Shown piece by piece: positions 1-10,240 of a stretch of 24,827 nucleotides of DNA (positions within the stretch are counted from its first letter, which is position 1; the number at the start of each line of letters is the position of its first letter). The notes below the pieces were generated by a model. The model saw nothing but the letters and a program-made list of their open reading frames with translations. It was not told the DNA's origin and ran no database searches. Source of the stretch: Conidiobolus incongruus B7586. Taxonomy: Eukaryota; Entomophthoromycota; Entomophthoromycetes; Entomophthorales; Conidiobolaceae. Location: contig JNEM01009880.1 in assembly GCA_000697335.1 (NCBI GenBank), forward strand, positions 1 to 24,827, written 5' to 3'. A program made the position numbers and the translations under genes.

Positions 1-1949
1 TAATTAAAGATTATATTTATATTAGTTATCAAATATCTAGAATAAAGAACTTATAATCTAATTAAAACTTAAAAAAAGATAGGATATTTATAGTTAAGCA
101 TAAATTACCTAGATATAACAAAAAACAAATATTTTTTGTAATAAAATTATTTTAATAATAAATTATCAATATCATATATAATCAATTATTATAATATAAA
201 TCAAAATTATCAATTAAGCTAAAATAATCCTTTATATAAATTTTAAAAATTAAATATTTTATTTTTAAAGGAATAATATATATTATAACAATATTATAGG
301 AATATAAAATATAGTTATTTATTTTAATAATTTAATTTTTTAAAAGCTTTATAATAAATCTATTAAATATAATTTAAGAATAATTATTAATTAATATAAT
401 AATTGCAAAATATATGAAAATATAAAAAAAATATATAATTAAATATATCTATAAAAAGCACTTTTATCTAATATACTCTCTAAACTATAACCTAAATTAC
501 TATTATTATTTTTGTTAAATTAAAATTTTGCTAGTAAGAAAAATATCTTCATATATATATTTATTTAATTTATAAAATATTAAATCTTAATCTTGAATAA
601 AAAATTATTTTTAGATTTTAAAAGTTTGCCAAAAAATAGTAAAAATTATTATCCACAAAAAAAAATTATGGATTTTTTGCTATATACTTATTTTTTAAAT
701 TATATATTAAAATAAATACTATACTTTATTTCAAATATGTTTTAGTATTTAAAATACAAAGTATTATAATAATTTTATACATTATAAATATAGTTATTAA
801 TTTGAAATTCTTTAGCTTCTAATTATAACTTTATATATTAATAAAGATTTGGATAAATATTATTTAAAGCTATAACTTTCAATTTATATCAATGCAATTA
901 ATTTTAAGGATATATTATTAAAACAAATATAAATAATTTCACTCCACCAAACAATTTCAAATTAGGAATTTACAACCAGATTTAATATTTATCTAAAGGT
1001 AAAGAAAAGATAATTTAATTGTTATTATCAATTCTTTCATTTAACAATGAATATGAAATTTTGAATATAACCTGTATTATTAACTTAAAGATTTTGAGTG
1101 TTAAAGATGAAGTTGAAATTGTTTAAGAAGGGAATATCTAAATCAAAACACAGTTAAATAAGGGTCAAAACTGGAGAAAAATTAATAATAATAAAAATTT
1201 CTGCATATCTAAGAGTTGTTGAATTTAATAGCAATGTTCATTATATAATCTTAATGTTACTGATGAGTTAGGTTCAAGAAAACTTGGAAAAAAATTAATC
1301 AAAGTATAAAGAGCCATCCAACGCATAAAGTTAACATACGTTATTATTGAAAATTGATCAAAAACTATACAGAATTTTCAACAATCTAAAAATTAAGATC
1401 ACAAAAATATTTAATGTATTTTCAAAATATAATAATATATAATTTGAATTATACTATTCAGTTATTGTCAAAATTAAAATTTTGAAACTATCAATGGTTT
1501 TTCTAAACGCATATATTACTTTATATATACTAGTAATTCCAGATATAATAAATTAAATAATATTATTTAGGTATAAAATACTTGATAAAGTAAGCTGTAA
1601 TAAGTTTTTAAAGATTTTTACTGTGAATTATTAAAAAAATTATCTATTTAGGCAATAATATTTGATTAAAATATATAATATATTAAATTAATTATAAACT
1701 TAAAATTTTTATAAACTAATTGGTAATTGATATAAAATCAGATGAATAACATTGATATTAATGATAATATTTAATGTTTTTTATATCTAATATAACCCTA
1801 TTAAAATCAATCTTTAAGATTAATTCTGAATATATTAGTATATAAGAAATTTTTGATTTTGTTGATTATAAACTTAAATATGGTTGAATTATAGAAAAGA
1901 ATAGTTTAATATTTACTATACTCATTAACTATATATAGAAAAATATCAA
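1..1949. other. AT-rich intergenic DNA, no gene seen
   Basis: No sustained open frame or recognisable motif is visible. The sequence is dominated by A and T, and the first CpG dinucleotide I see is near 1322, so the first 1.3 kb resembles the CpG-free transposon-derived tracts further along the window. A stretch at about 1020-1340 is slightly richer in G and C, but every frame is interrupted and I recognise no protein in it. It may be an old decayed insertion. Confidence 0.6.
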
Positions 1950-1955
1950 TTTATT
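1950..1955 (-). terminator. Polyadenylation signal of ACAD-1
   Basis: AATAAA on the minus strand lies about 16 nt after the TGA stop of the acyl-CoA dehydrogenase gene ending at 1971. The position is right for a cleavage and polyadenylation signal, but in DNA this AT-rich the hexamer also occurs by chance. Confidence 0.4.
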
Positions 1956-1970
1956 AAAAGTATGATTATA

Positions 1971-3326
1971 TCAAAGGTTGGCTCCATTCGTTTTAGCTAT
2001 TTTCATTGCCATTCTGACACCCAGATCAGCCATAATTTCTTCAGAGCCTCCTGGAATAGCATGACCTCTAACATCTCTGTACAATCTCTCAATCTTTTCA
2101 CCTTGACCTCCTTTAGTATACCCAGCACCTCCGAAAATTTGACATGCTTCTCTGGCACAGAATTCAAACACTCTTGAAGTTTCTACCTTGAGAAGGGAGA
2201 TTGGTCCTCCTAAGAGAATTGCTTGAGTATCCTTAGGCATGTTTTTGGTTTGCAAAATGATGTGCTCAGTCCAATGTTGAGCAGCTTCGATTTGGCGGAT
2301 CATATGGGCCAATTTCTCGCGAATAACGCCATGCTCTATAAGTTTTTTACCAAAGGTCTTGCGCTTGTTAGCATACTTGAAACTCTCTTCATAGCAGACT
2401 CTTGCATATCTGACAGCACCAATTGTCATGTAAAGTCGCTCGTGATTGAAATTGCAAACGATCACTTTGAAGCCATCGTTGAGCTTACCTACGATATTTT
2501 CCTTAGGTGCTTTGACATCTTCTAGGGTTAAAAATGATGTTCCACTACCGTGTAACCCCATCACTTCGAGGGGACGTGTTTTTAGGCCCTCAGATCTTTC
2601 AACAAGAATAACACTTATTCCCTTATGACCCTTGCCACCGGTGCGCACTGCTGTGAGGAAATAGTCTGCACAAGTACCTCCAGTAATCCATTTTTTGGTT
2701 CCGTTGATGATATAATGAGTACCCTCCTTATTCAACTTGGCTTCTGTGGAAAGGTTAGCAACATCACTTCCAGCATGTGGCTCAGTGATAGCTAGAGACA
2801 TCTTCTTTCTACCCATAATAACGTCAGGGATAATTCTACGTTTCAATTCTTCAGAACCCAATAAGTGAATCGGTCCTGTACAGAGTGCAGCACCAATAGT
2901 TAACCCAGAAGTAAGACCAGGAGATCCGAGGCGTGCTAATTCATCAAAAATGACCATAAAATGGAATTCGTCAAATTCTTTAGGGTCAACAACACCCCCA
3001 ACCTTGTGAGGAAAGTACTGACGCACGATTTCGGGCCCTGCAGAAGCGGCGAGAATCCCAAGCTCACCGGCACGCAAGAAAATCTCATCGGGAGGATCTA
3101 GCTTCTTCTCAGCATTATCCAAATATTTGACGAGTTCTTCATCCACAAATTTTCTTATAACAGCTCTCAAATCTGCATGAGATTGGTTGTAATAGGGACT
3201 GTACCACTCCTGATACCATGAAGGATCACCATAGGGAATCATATCGCCAAAACGGTCCAAGTGCTCTAGATCACCTGAACATAAATTCATTTTGAGTCGG
3301 TTGCAGCAAAATTTTAATTGATTCAT
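1971..3326 (-). CDS. Acyl-CoA dehydrogenase, paralog 1 (451 aa, intact)
   Basis: FAD-dependent enzyme expected to oxidise acyl-CoA to trans-2-enoyl-CoA. The frame is uninterrupted and intronless, and has the family's usual length. The N-terminal helical domain covers about residues 48-175. The middle domain opens with the flavin signature AITEPHAGSD (179-188), followed by KKWITGG. The C-terminal domain holds NFNHER, RKTFGKKL and QIFGGAGY. Glu296 in NFNHER matches the catalytic base of long-chain and isovaleryl-CoA dehydrogenases, and IPGGSEE puts glycine where medium-chain enzymes carry their glutamate. The ATG at 3326 aligns with the paralogs' starts; Met13 is an alternative. Unlike ACAD-2 and ACAD-3 it ends -ANL, not a standard peroxisome signal, and the first 18 residues are basic without acidic residues, so its location may differ. 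It is divergent from ACAD-2. Substrate length cannot be told. Confidence 0.95.
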   Translation of the reverse strand: MNQLKFCCNRLKMNLCSGDLEHLDRFGDMIPYGDPSWYQEWYSPYYNQSHADLRAVIRKFVDEELVKYLDNAEKKLDPPDEIFLRAGELGILAASAGPEIVRQYFPHKVGGVVDPKEFDEFHFMVIFDELARLGSPGLTSGLTIGAALCTGPIHLLGSEELKRRIIPDVIMGRKKMSLAITEPHAGSDVANLSTEAKLNKEGTHYIINGTKKWITGGTCADYFLTAVRTGGKGHKGISVILVERSEGLKTRPLEVMGLHGSGTSFLTLEDVKAPKENIVGKLNDGFKVIVCNFNHERLYMTIGAVRYARVCYEESFKYANKRKTFGKKLIEHGVIREKLAHMIRQIEAAQHWTEHIILQTKNMPKDTQAILLGGPISLLKVETSRVFEFCAREACQIFGGAGYTKGGQGEKIERLYRDVRGHAIPGGSEEIMADLGVRMAMKIAKTNGANL

Positions 3327-3375
3327 TTTGTTTATTTGATTGACTAATTGATTGATTAATAAGAATTGTGACGTG

Positions 3376-3382
3376 TTTTATA
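3376..3382 (-). promoter_or_regulatory. TATA-like element of ACAD-1
   Basis: TATAAAA on the minus strand, ending 49 nt upstream of the ATG. It is followed by ACACGTCAC and by a leader with repeated ATCA motifs. ACAD-2 and ACAD-3 have similar elements 60-70 nt upstream of their starts, which makes a real core promoter more likely despite the AT-rich background. Confidence 0.4.
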
Positions 3383-4316
3383 ATTTGACATTAAATTTAA
3401 AAATCATGGGATTTAATTTAAATTGATTAATTATCAAATGTTATTTGAATATATTATCAAACCACTTTATGTTAGACCTTATTCAGATTAGTAATTGGGT
3501 TTAATTTTATTGAGATATATCATATTAATTTTAATACTTATATAAAAATTCAATATACGAATTATTTAAAAGTTAGATAATATATTTAAATATTTTAATG
3601 TAATATTGCTGAACATTATAGATATATAATAATGATTTTTTAAATGTACATTTTTTCTAGTATAAAATTAATTGATAATAGTATAGTTTTAATTGATTAA
3701 TTTATATCGATGTTTCTCACAAGACCGGTTCCGACTTCTTTGGTAGTTAGTATGACATCACCTGGAAATACAAAACTTAATTCTCGCAAATATATATATA
3801 CCGTATAAAGAGACGCAAAAATAATAGTATTTGATCAATAGAATTTGATGTGTAAAAAATTTGGAAATTAATTTATATATTAATAATTTGCTAAACTTTG
3901 AAAACTATGGGCTAATTTGATATTATTTTGAATTAAATTCTTTAAGAAAATATTATAATCAACAATTGAAAAATAATTAAAATATAGTAGATCGTCAATC
4001 ACTAAACATTTACATTTATTATATATAATAATTTCGTTCAGCTCGAAAAACCGATGAGTTTATATGATTTTTTAAATAAATGAACCAACATTAAAACTAT
4101 CATCAAAGAATTTACTACTCAGGTGAAATTTTGCTGTATATAGTATAGGGTGATTCAAGTTATTCAGGATCTATTGTATTCAAAAAACAGCATGCACATT
4201 TAAATAAATTTAAAATTTTTAAATTTATATTATATAATGCAACGTCATCTCCATAATCACATTTTGTTGAACTAAACCATATGAATCAAAATAATTAAAT
4301 TAGAACATAATTGTCA
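3383..4316. other. AT-rich intergenic DNA with one exon-like fragment
   Basis: Mostly AT-rich with no gene. On the minus strand, 3761 to 3697 is an unusually GC-rich run preceded by a splice-acceptor-like TATTTCCAG. It reads about 20 codons containing DVILTTKEVGTGLVRN before a TAA. I do not recognise the peptide, and no matching upstream exon was found. It may be a gene relic or chance. Confidence 0.35.
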
Positions 4317-4512
4317 GGGTTGCGGAATTAGCAGCCAGTTGGATCACCTCAGACTGGCAAGAACCACTAGTCAAAACCAGCTGACATTATGGTTTTGAAA
4401 CCATGCTCTCCATGAGACTCATAAGTTTCGATAAAAGAGAATAGGCTGTTACTGATGGAGAGATTCTCTTGCTTTGCTGAACGCTTGACCGAGGCTCGTT
4501 TCTCCAGCTGCG
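4317..4512. ncRNA. GC-rich island with nested inverted repeats; candidate structured RNA or SINE
   Basis: About 45% GC by hand count of three sequence lines, against surroundings that are strongly AT-rich. On the plus strand it contains several perfect inverted repeats: GCCAGT/ACTGGC (4334-4339 with 4353-4358), ATGGTT/AACCAT with a TTGA loop (4389-4394 with 4399-4404), and CTCTCCAT/ATGGAGAG (4406-4413 with 4455-4462). TAGCagccAGTTGG at 4329-4342 resembles a tRNA box A, and GGTTTTGAAACC at 4391-4402 resembles a box B, but no acceptor stem closes a tRNA. The minus strand has an open run of about 50 codons (a piece reads KRASVKRSAKQENLSIS), so a protein-gene fragment is possible too. No known RNA family was recognised. 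Confidence 0.3.
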
Positions 4513-4621
4513 TTTCAAATACAAAGATTCAATAAAAACTATTATTAAGGATTAATTTATTGAGTCAATTTATCAATTTTATTTATCAAAATTGAATGAT
4601 ATGAATTCATACTAACTTATC

Positions 4622-4795
4622 ACTGTGGGTTCCAGAGTGGTAGTGTATTCCCCAAACTTGCGCACTATGCTCGCTACTCAGTTAGTCATGTATGCGCCAC
4701 GACTCTTCAGACTTGTCTTGGACGTGGTTTCCGCCCCTGGAACCAGTGAGTTGACCACTTTGACCCTGACCAGTTTTATCGAGCACGTGACAATA
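4622..4795. other. Second GC-rich island, closed by an 8-bp inverted repeat
   Basis: About 50% GC by hand count, separated from the first island by some 100 nt of AT-rich DNA. GGTTCCAG at 4628-4635 pairs perfectly with CTGGAACC at 4737-4744, enclosing about 100 nt. Frames are open on both strands (a plus frame without an ATG start, and minus frames with one stop), which is expected of short GC-rich DNA and does not prove coding. It could be the second half of one structured RNA or element with the first island, or an unrelated fragment. Confidence 0.3.
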
Positions 4796-4799
4796 ATAT

Positions 4800-6312
4800 T
4801 CAAATTTCTATATAATTAATATGTAATTATGTTTCACCTAATGTTGAGTTAGAATTATATTTATTTTATCTAAATAATCTAATATTAAAACCAACTATTG
4901 AGAATTTAAATGACATTCACTAATATTTTGGATACTTCACAGTTTAAATTAATTACCAATCTAAGATTGTGTGGTTATCGAAAAAGGACTGTAAATACTT
5001 CAAATCTCTTATATATCTGAGTACTTACATTATATATCTTTTTCTGAACCTTATATAATGAAATAAATTTATATATTGGTATAAATCAAGCGTGTATTTT
5101 ATAAATTATTTGAAAAAACTGTGCCTTTTCAGAACAGTGAAGATCCAATTTAACATCTCAAAATTTAATATCTATTTATATAAAATAATTTAAAAATTTA
5201 ATATATTTGTTATTATTCAATTAATATAACTTCAACCATATATTTGGATATTATATTTAATTTTTTGTGCCATTTATAACCTTAAATTTTATTATGCTGA
5301 GTTGATATATGATAAAATCAATAATTTATTTACTAGTGAAAAGGACCTAATTGGCTGAGTTGACCTTATTTGAGCATGACATGTAATACTTAGTTTGCAA
5401 TTTCGGAAAGAATCAGCAATTATTAGGGAATAAAAAATAAGAACATTTTGAAGGATTTTATTTTTTATTAAAAAATTCATTAATGGAATTCATACAAAGA
5501 ACAACTTTTATATTAATGAATCTATTACATTTAATATATGTACAATAGTTTATTAAACTTAGAGTGCTAAATCAATTAGTTAAATTAATAATAAAACTCA
5601 AAGGTAAATAAACGAAATTAAATAATAATTAGATCTTATTTGTTGTATAATCATTGAAATTTTGAATATTATATTCTTACACTTGTTTGAATTGATGACA
5701 GGACATTATTCAGCTATTTATAAAGTAAAAATAAATTAAATAATTTATAATAAAATTTTATTCCGTTAATAAATATTAATCACAACATTATATACCATTT
5801 ATTACGTATTTAATATATCTTTATTTCATATTTATTAAAAGCTATTGAAATTTCTGAAAATTAAGTGAGAAGATTTGTTTCAATAGTTTTTGTGATTCAA
5901 ACTTTCATTTTTCAATTAACAAATTTCTAATAAGTTGTTTCATATTAAAATGTTTGGAATTTTTACAGATTAAATGCTAAAACAGCTGAAGCAGAGATGT
6001 TAATATATTAATTATAAATCCACATTTATGAAATCAATTTTATCATCCTTAATCTCTCTTTCACATTCTAATACTATAGCATATATTATTGAAAGTTGGT
6101 TTCAATGCAAAGACCTAACAGTATCCATTAATAATTTGCTATTAATTTTATATATACATTTTTTATATTTCAATTTAAATTTGTTTAATAATTGATTTAA
6201 ACATTCCATTTTATCTTCCAAAAATTATTTAATTGAATAATATAGCAAATCAACTTAATTTTATCATAATTTGCTCAATTATCAACTAAGTTTATTATTA
6301 TCGCAATCAAGT

Positions 6313-6347
<35 letters not shown>

Positions 6348-7140
6348 ATCTTCTGAAATATATAATATAGGGTTGTTATAGCAATATACAGTTGTTTATA
6401 ATTACTTTTGTTTATGCTATCAAAATTATATATTAATTTATTCAGAATAGTTCATTATAAATGAAGGAGTCACATTGTTACAAACTATTCAATTGAATCA
6501 AAATTTATGTATTATTAGTCAGTTTTGAATAAATTTTCAACATAATCAATCTTACTATTTTCTAAAAATTGCTCAACTCTTTCTAACCGTAACAAAGCCA
6601 TTGTAACAACTTATTAAAATGACTTTAAATACTGTTAAATAGTATCAATATTATATATGTCTATATAATATATTCATTTTGAATTATTATATTCTAACAT
6701 TTTATAATATATCAGTTTTCATATTCATACCCAATACTAATTTGAATTCGGATTTGATTGAAGATTTCAATTCCGAAAAATTAAAAGTGTAATATTATAT
6801 CAAAGTTTAATTATGACACGAGTTTTTTAGTTAGGTTATTGGAATATTTCATTAACTTTAAATTTCAAATATCGATTACTTATATTATTAATATTTAAAA
6901 TTCATCCAGTTCAATTGCAATTTATAGTAATAATCAAGCTAGCCATTTTAATCAGTTATTCAAAATTATTTTTAATGAATTTCAATGTTGAATTAATATA
7001 TAACTTTTTGGATATCATCTCACTAGCTGATTAATCTTCATCAATAATAATATTAAAAACACTATCAATTAAATTAATGCACTAGAATCTGAAATCATAT
7101 GAAAAATAAATTAATTAATCCTGATTAATGCAAAAAAAAT
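4800..7140. other. AT-rich intergenic DNA upstream of ACAD-2
   Basis: No gene is visible. Scattered CpGs are present, so this is not the CpG-free type seen near the transposons. A short run on the minus strand at about 5020-4981, between GTAAGTAC and TTTACAG, looks intron-like, but no flanking exons make sense. The only clear structure is the dinucleotide repeat listed separately. Confidence 0.5.
6316..6345. repeat. (AT)15 microsatellite
   Basis: A perfect alternating AT run of about 30 nt, bounded by GTTCG on the left and CAATC on the right. It is a self-complementary simple repeat, of the kind that varies in length between individuals. Confidence 0.9.
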
Positions 7141-7147
7141 TATAAAT
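7141..7147 (+). promoter_or_regulatory. TATA-like element of ACAD-2
   Basis: TATAAAT starts 71 nt before the ATG at 7212, and a pyrimidine-rich stretch (CAGTTTCTATTATTATTTTC) follows where transcription would be expected to begin. The position agrees with the elements upstream of the other two intact paralogs. Confidence 0.4.
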
Positions 7148-7211
7148 TGGAGCATCAAGTCCAGTTTCTATTATTATTTTCTTAAATTTGAATATAAAAA
7201 TATAGTTTAAT

Positions 7212-8573
7212 ATGAATGGCAACAAGCAAATAAAAAACTCAATTAATCCAAATTTATGCTCGTCAGAGGGGGATCGTGAACCTTTCGAGCGTTTTGGCGA
7301 TATGATCCCTTATGCAGATCCTACATGGTATCAGGAGTGGTACAGTCCTTACTATGACGATTCGCATGTTCAACTGAGAAACGCTTTGAGAAAATTTGTG
7401 GATGAGGAATTATCCAAGCATGTAGCGAACGCCGATGCTAATAAAAATCCTCCCAAGGAAATTGTTTTGAGGGCTGGCGAGTTGGGAATTTTAGCAGCGA
7501 CTGCAGGTGTGGAAATCGTTAGGGAATACTTTCCCAACAAAATTTGTGGTGTTGTCGAGCCGAGTAAGTTTGACGTGTTTCATTCCTTCATTGTGGGGGA
7601 TGAATTGGCTAGAGTTGGCAGTCCTGGTCTCATTGCAGGACTTGTAACGGGCCCTGCTTTAGGTCTTAACCCTATTCATTTGATGGGATCGGATGATCTT
7701 AAGCGTAAAATTATTCCCGATATTGTTTTTGGTCGCAAAAGGATGGCACTTGCTATTACTGAACCACATGCTGGTAGTGATGTAGCTAACCTTCGTACTG
7801 AAGCCAAATTGAATCCAGAAGGCACCCATTACATTGTAAACGGTCAGAAAAAATGGATTACTAATGGAACCGATGCTGATTATTTTGTTACTGCTGTTAG
7901 AACTGGAGATAAAGGTGTCAAAGGTGTCACTGTCATGGTGATCGAGCGCAGTGAAGGCCTTAAGACTCGTCCTCTCGAAGTTATGGGGCTCCATGGAAGT
8001 GGTACTTCATTTGTTACCTACGAAGACGTCAAAGTTCCAGTAGGTAATGTGATTGGGGAACAAAATGAAGGCTTCAAAGTAATCGTATTCAACTTCAATC
8101 ACGAACGTATGGGTATGGTAATTAGTGGAATTCGGTACGCTAGAGTGTGTTACGAGGAGTGCTACAGATATGCGAACAAGCGTAAAACATTTGGCAAAAG
8201 ATTAATCGAACATGCTATTATTCGTGAAAAATTGGCTCATATGATCCGTCAAATTGAAGCTGCTCAGCATTGGGCAGAGCATGTAGTCTACCAAACCAAG
8301 CATATGCCAACGATGAAGCAAGTCCTACACCTCGCAGGTCCTATTTCACTCCTCAAGGTTGAAGTTTCACGTCTATTTGAATTCTGTGCCAGAGAAGCAT
8401 GTCAAATTTTCGGAGGTGCTGGATATACTAAAGGAGGGCAAGGTGAAAAGATTGAGAGATTGTACAGAGATGTGAGAGGCTATGCTATTCCAGGAGGTTC
8501 TGAAGAAATTATGGCAGAACTTGGAGTAAATATGGCAATGAGAGTTGCCAAGATAAATGAAGCAAAGTTGTAA
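7212..8573 (+). CDS. Acyl-CoA dehydrogenase, paralog 2, with C-terminal AKL (453 aa, intact)
   Basis: Flavoenzyme expected to introduce the alpha,beta double bond in acyl-CoA. Intronless and full length. Residues about 50-174 form the N-terminal helical domain; AITEPHAGSD (181-190) and KKWITNG mark the flavin-contacting middle domain; RKTFGKRL (324-331), QIFGGAGY (398-405) and IPGGSEE mark the C-terminal domain. Glu298 in NFNHERM is the likely catalytic base (long-chain/isovaleryl type), and glycine occupies the medium-chain catalytic position. The last three residues, AKL, fit the PTS1 rule for peroxisome import, and no basic mitochondrial presequence is evident. If peroxisomal, electrons would go to oxygen or an unknown acceptor rather than to mitochondrial ETF (inference). 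It is divergent from ACAD-1 and convergent with the decayed copy at 10241-11568. By eye it is closer to ACAD-3 than to ACAD-1. The ATG has A at -3. Confidence 0.96.
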   Translation: MNGNKQIKNSINPNLCSSEGDREPFERFGDMIPYADPTWYQEWYSPYYDDSHVQLRNALRKFVDEELSKHVANADANKNPPKEIVLRAGELGILAATAGVEIVREYFPNKICGVVEPSKFDVFHSFIVGDELARVGSPGLIAGLVTGPALGLNPIHLMGSDDLKRKIIPDIVFGRKRMALAITEPHAGSDVANLRTEAKLNPEGTHYIVNGQKKWITNGTDADYFVTAVRTGDKGVKGVTVMVIERSEGLKTRPLEVMGLHGSGTSFVTYEDVKVPVGNVIGEQNEGFKVIVFNFNHERMGMVISGIRYARVCYEECYRYANKRKTFGKRLIEHAIIREKLAHMIRQIEAAQHWAEHVVYQTKHMPTMKQVLHLAGPISLLKVEVSRLFEFCAREACQIFGGAGYTKGGQGEKIERLYRDVRGYAIPGGSEEIMAELGVNMAMRVAKINEAKL

Positions 8574-8578
8574 ATTTC

Positions 8579-8584
8579 AATAAA
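8579..8584 (+). terminator. Polyadenylation signal of ACAD-2
   Basis: AATAAA lies 5 nt after the stop codon, inside a 15-nt string (TTTCAATAAATTTTT, 8575-8589) that recurs exactly downstream of ACAD-3. A second AATAAA lies at 8596-8601. Confidence 0.45.
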
Positions 8585-9590
8585 TTTTTATTAATAATAA
8601 ATTAATGAAATAACATACAAAATCCAAAGCATTAATAGATGAAATAATTTTTAATTTGATCATTATTGTTTAATATTAAATTATATTATTTAATATTATT
8701 ATAAAATTAATTCAAATCATATTGAAAACTAAATATCTAAATATATAATATTCAAAAATATATTGAAAATATCAATTCTAGAATTGTAATGATAATTTAA
8801 AAATCAATTATAAGTGTTATTAAAAGGTAAATATTAATTATATTACTCTGTATTTTTAATAATAGGAATTTTTTGTGATTAAAAATAAATAAATATTTTA
8901 ATATATAATATATAAAAATAAATATATAATATAAATTTAATAGTTTCTTTTATTATTAATAACTTTTTGCTATACTTTTAACAAACTTCTAACACTTAAA
9001 AAATAATTCTTTTTATTAAAGATTAAAATTTGATGTTTTACAAACCAATTAAATTTTCTTATAGAAATTTTTTCCTGTAAGCTAGTTTTTTAATTGCTTA
9101 AGTAATTATAGTTATATAAGTTATAATCTAAAGAATATATTAGATATAGTAGTTTTTTCTAGTTATTTTTAATTAAAAAGTTTTTTATAGTTTTAAATTT
9201 ATATATTTTATAAATATTATACAAAATAATAGTTTTTGTTAAAATATATTAAGAATATTAATTAAAAATATTTTTATTTAAAAAATAATATAAAATTTAT
9301 TATTAATTGATTTTCTTTTAAGAATTAAATAAGAATAACATATACTATTATAATTTATTATAATAATTAATATTTATTTATTAACAAAATGTTTATTTAA
9401 AGTAATTTGTAAAAAAGGTTAATTTAACTTAATTTAATATTTTGATTTATGTTTTAATAAAAAATTATATATAAAAATTTAAGATTCATTAATTATAATT
9501 ATTTATTATAAAAGTTTAAGCTTCTAGTAATATTTTAATAAGTTTTATTTAATAATAGCTATTTTAACTTTTTTTTAAACTTTAGTTAAA

Positions 9591-9788
9591 TTATAAAGTA
9601 TTTATTTTTATATTTATATTTATTAATTTGAGTTTAAATTTTAATATATATAAAATATTTATAAAACTAATATTAAAGTACTTAAATAATTCTTTAACTA
9701 AAATAAAAAGGTACTTTTTAATATATTTATTTACTTTATTAACAATTAAAAGAGTAATAGTTAAAGTTAATTTTTTAAATTTTAACAA
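9591..9788 (-). mobile_element. Possible decayed transposase N-terminus (helix-turn-helix)
   Basis: An open minus-strand frame of 65 codons without an ATG start. The stretch KELFKYFNISFINILYIL has the spacing of a transposase helix-turn-helix (compare the Tc1-type pattern 'KELAxxxxISxSTVYxIL'), and it is preceded by a region like the leading helix of such domains. No DDE region could be read reliably further along the strand (9590 to 8900), where all frames are broken, and no terminal inverted repeats were found. It lies in CpG-free DNA. In sequence this AT-rich, Lys/Ile/Leu/Asn-rich frames arise by chance, so this is only suggestive. Confidence 0.25.
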
Positions 9789-9984
9789 GTTTTAAATTGT
9801 TTCTCTTTTAATTTTAAAGTAGTTTACCTAATAATAAATTATTAATTTAAATAATATTTTATTATTAAAAACTACTTTTAAATTTTAAATAATTTTAAAT
9901 GGTTTATAGTTAAGTTTTACTAATACTAAAATAAAAACCTTTTGATGATTACTATTTAGTTTAAGCATAATTATATTAAATAAC

Positions 9985-10150
9985 TAATTTTAAAAACTTA
10001 ATTTTTTATCAAAAAAATTATTATATATATATATATATTTTAAAAATATATAATTTCCTATTAACTTTGTATATATTTATTTATTTCAAATTAATAATAT
10101 GTTTGAAAAATCAGAAATTAAAAAATTTCCCATTATTTTAAATTCAAGGT
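9985..10150 (-). repeat. Dispersed repeat, copy B (lacks the transposon insertion)
   Basis: Read on the minus strand, this matches the DNA on both sides of the Tc1-type element at 23188-24757. 10150 to about 10030 matches 23063-23187, including a perfect 27-nt core at 10102-10128 (inverse of 23089-23115). About 10030 to 9985 matches 24780-24827. Both halves are contiguous here. AT-richness inflates the apparent similarity, but the core contains TCAGAAATT and the order is conserved. Confidence 0.5.
10022..10037. repeat. Short (TA)8 repeat
   Basis: An alternating TA run inside repeat copy B. It corresponds to the TA-rich target into which the Tc1-type element inserted in the other copy. Confidence 0.7.
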
Positions 10151-10240
10151 AATATTTTGATATTTCTTCATTAAATTTGATTTAAACTATATCATTAATA
10201 TATCAAATATAAAATATAAATGGTTAAAATTTCTTGGAGA

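Larger units (their letters stand above)
8602..10240. other. CpG-free, extremely AT-rich tract, probably transposon-derived
   Basis: I find no CpG from the end of ACAD-2 to about 10560. The tract has the same texture as the Tc1-type element at 23188-24757: runs of A, T, TTA and TAA with the remaining Cs mostly in CT or CC. On the minus strand it holds a possible transposase helix-turn-helix relic (9591-9788) and, at its right side, the repeat at 9985-10150. No intact gene is present. Confidence 0.55.

Noticed and set aside
1020-1340. Decayed gene in the slightly GC-richer left patch
   Set aside because: All frames are broken, and none of the translated pieces resembled a family I know. It is noted only as composition.
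1962-2628. Plus-strand open frames inside ACAD-1, and similar antisense frames inside ACAD-2, ACAD-3 and SUB2
   Set aside because: They lie antisense to strong conserved coding sequence and show no family similarity. They are reading shadows.
4317-4412. tRNA gene
   Set aside because: Box A- and box B-like strings are present, and the start GCGGAATTAGC looks tRNA-like, but the boxes are spaced too widely, no anticodon arm forms and no 3' acceptor strand pairs with the 5' end.
4625-4819. 64-codon plus-strand open frame
   Set aside because: It begins at GTG rather than ATG, and the same island is largely open in other frames on both strands. Composition alone explains it.
5292-5480. 62-codon minus-strand open frame
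   Set aside because: ATG-led (it starts MNFLIKNKIL), but AT-rich codons throughout, no recognisable domain, no splice partner and no neighbouring evidence of a gene.
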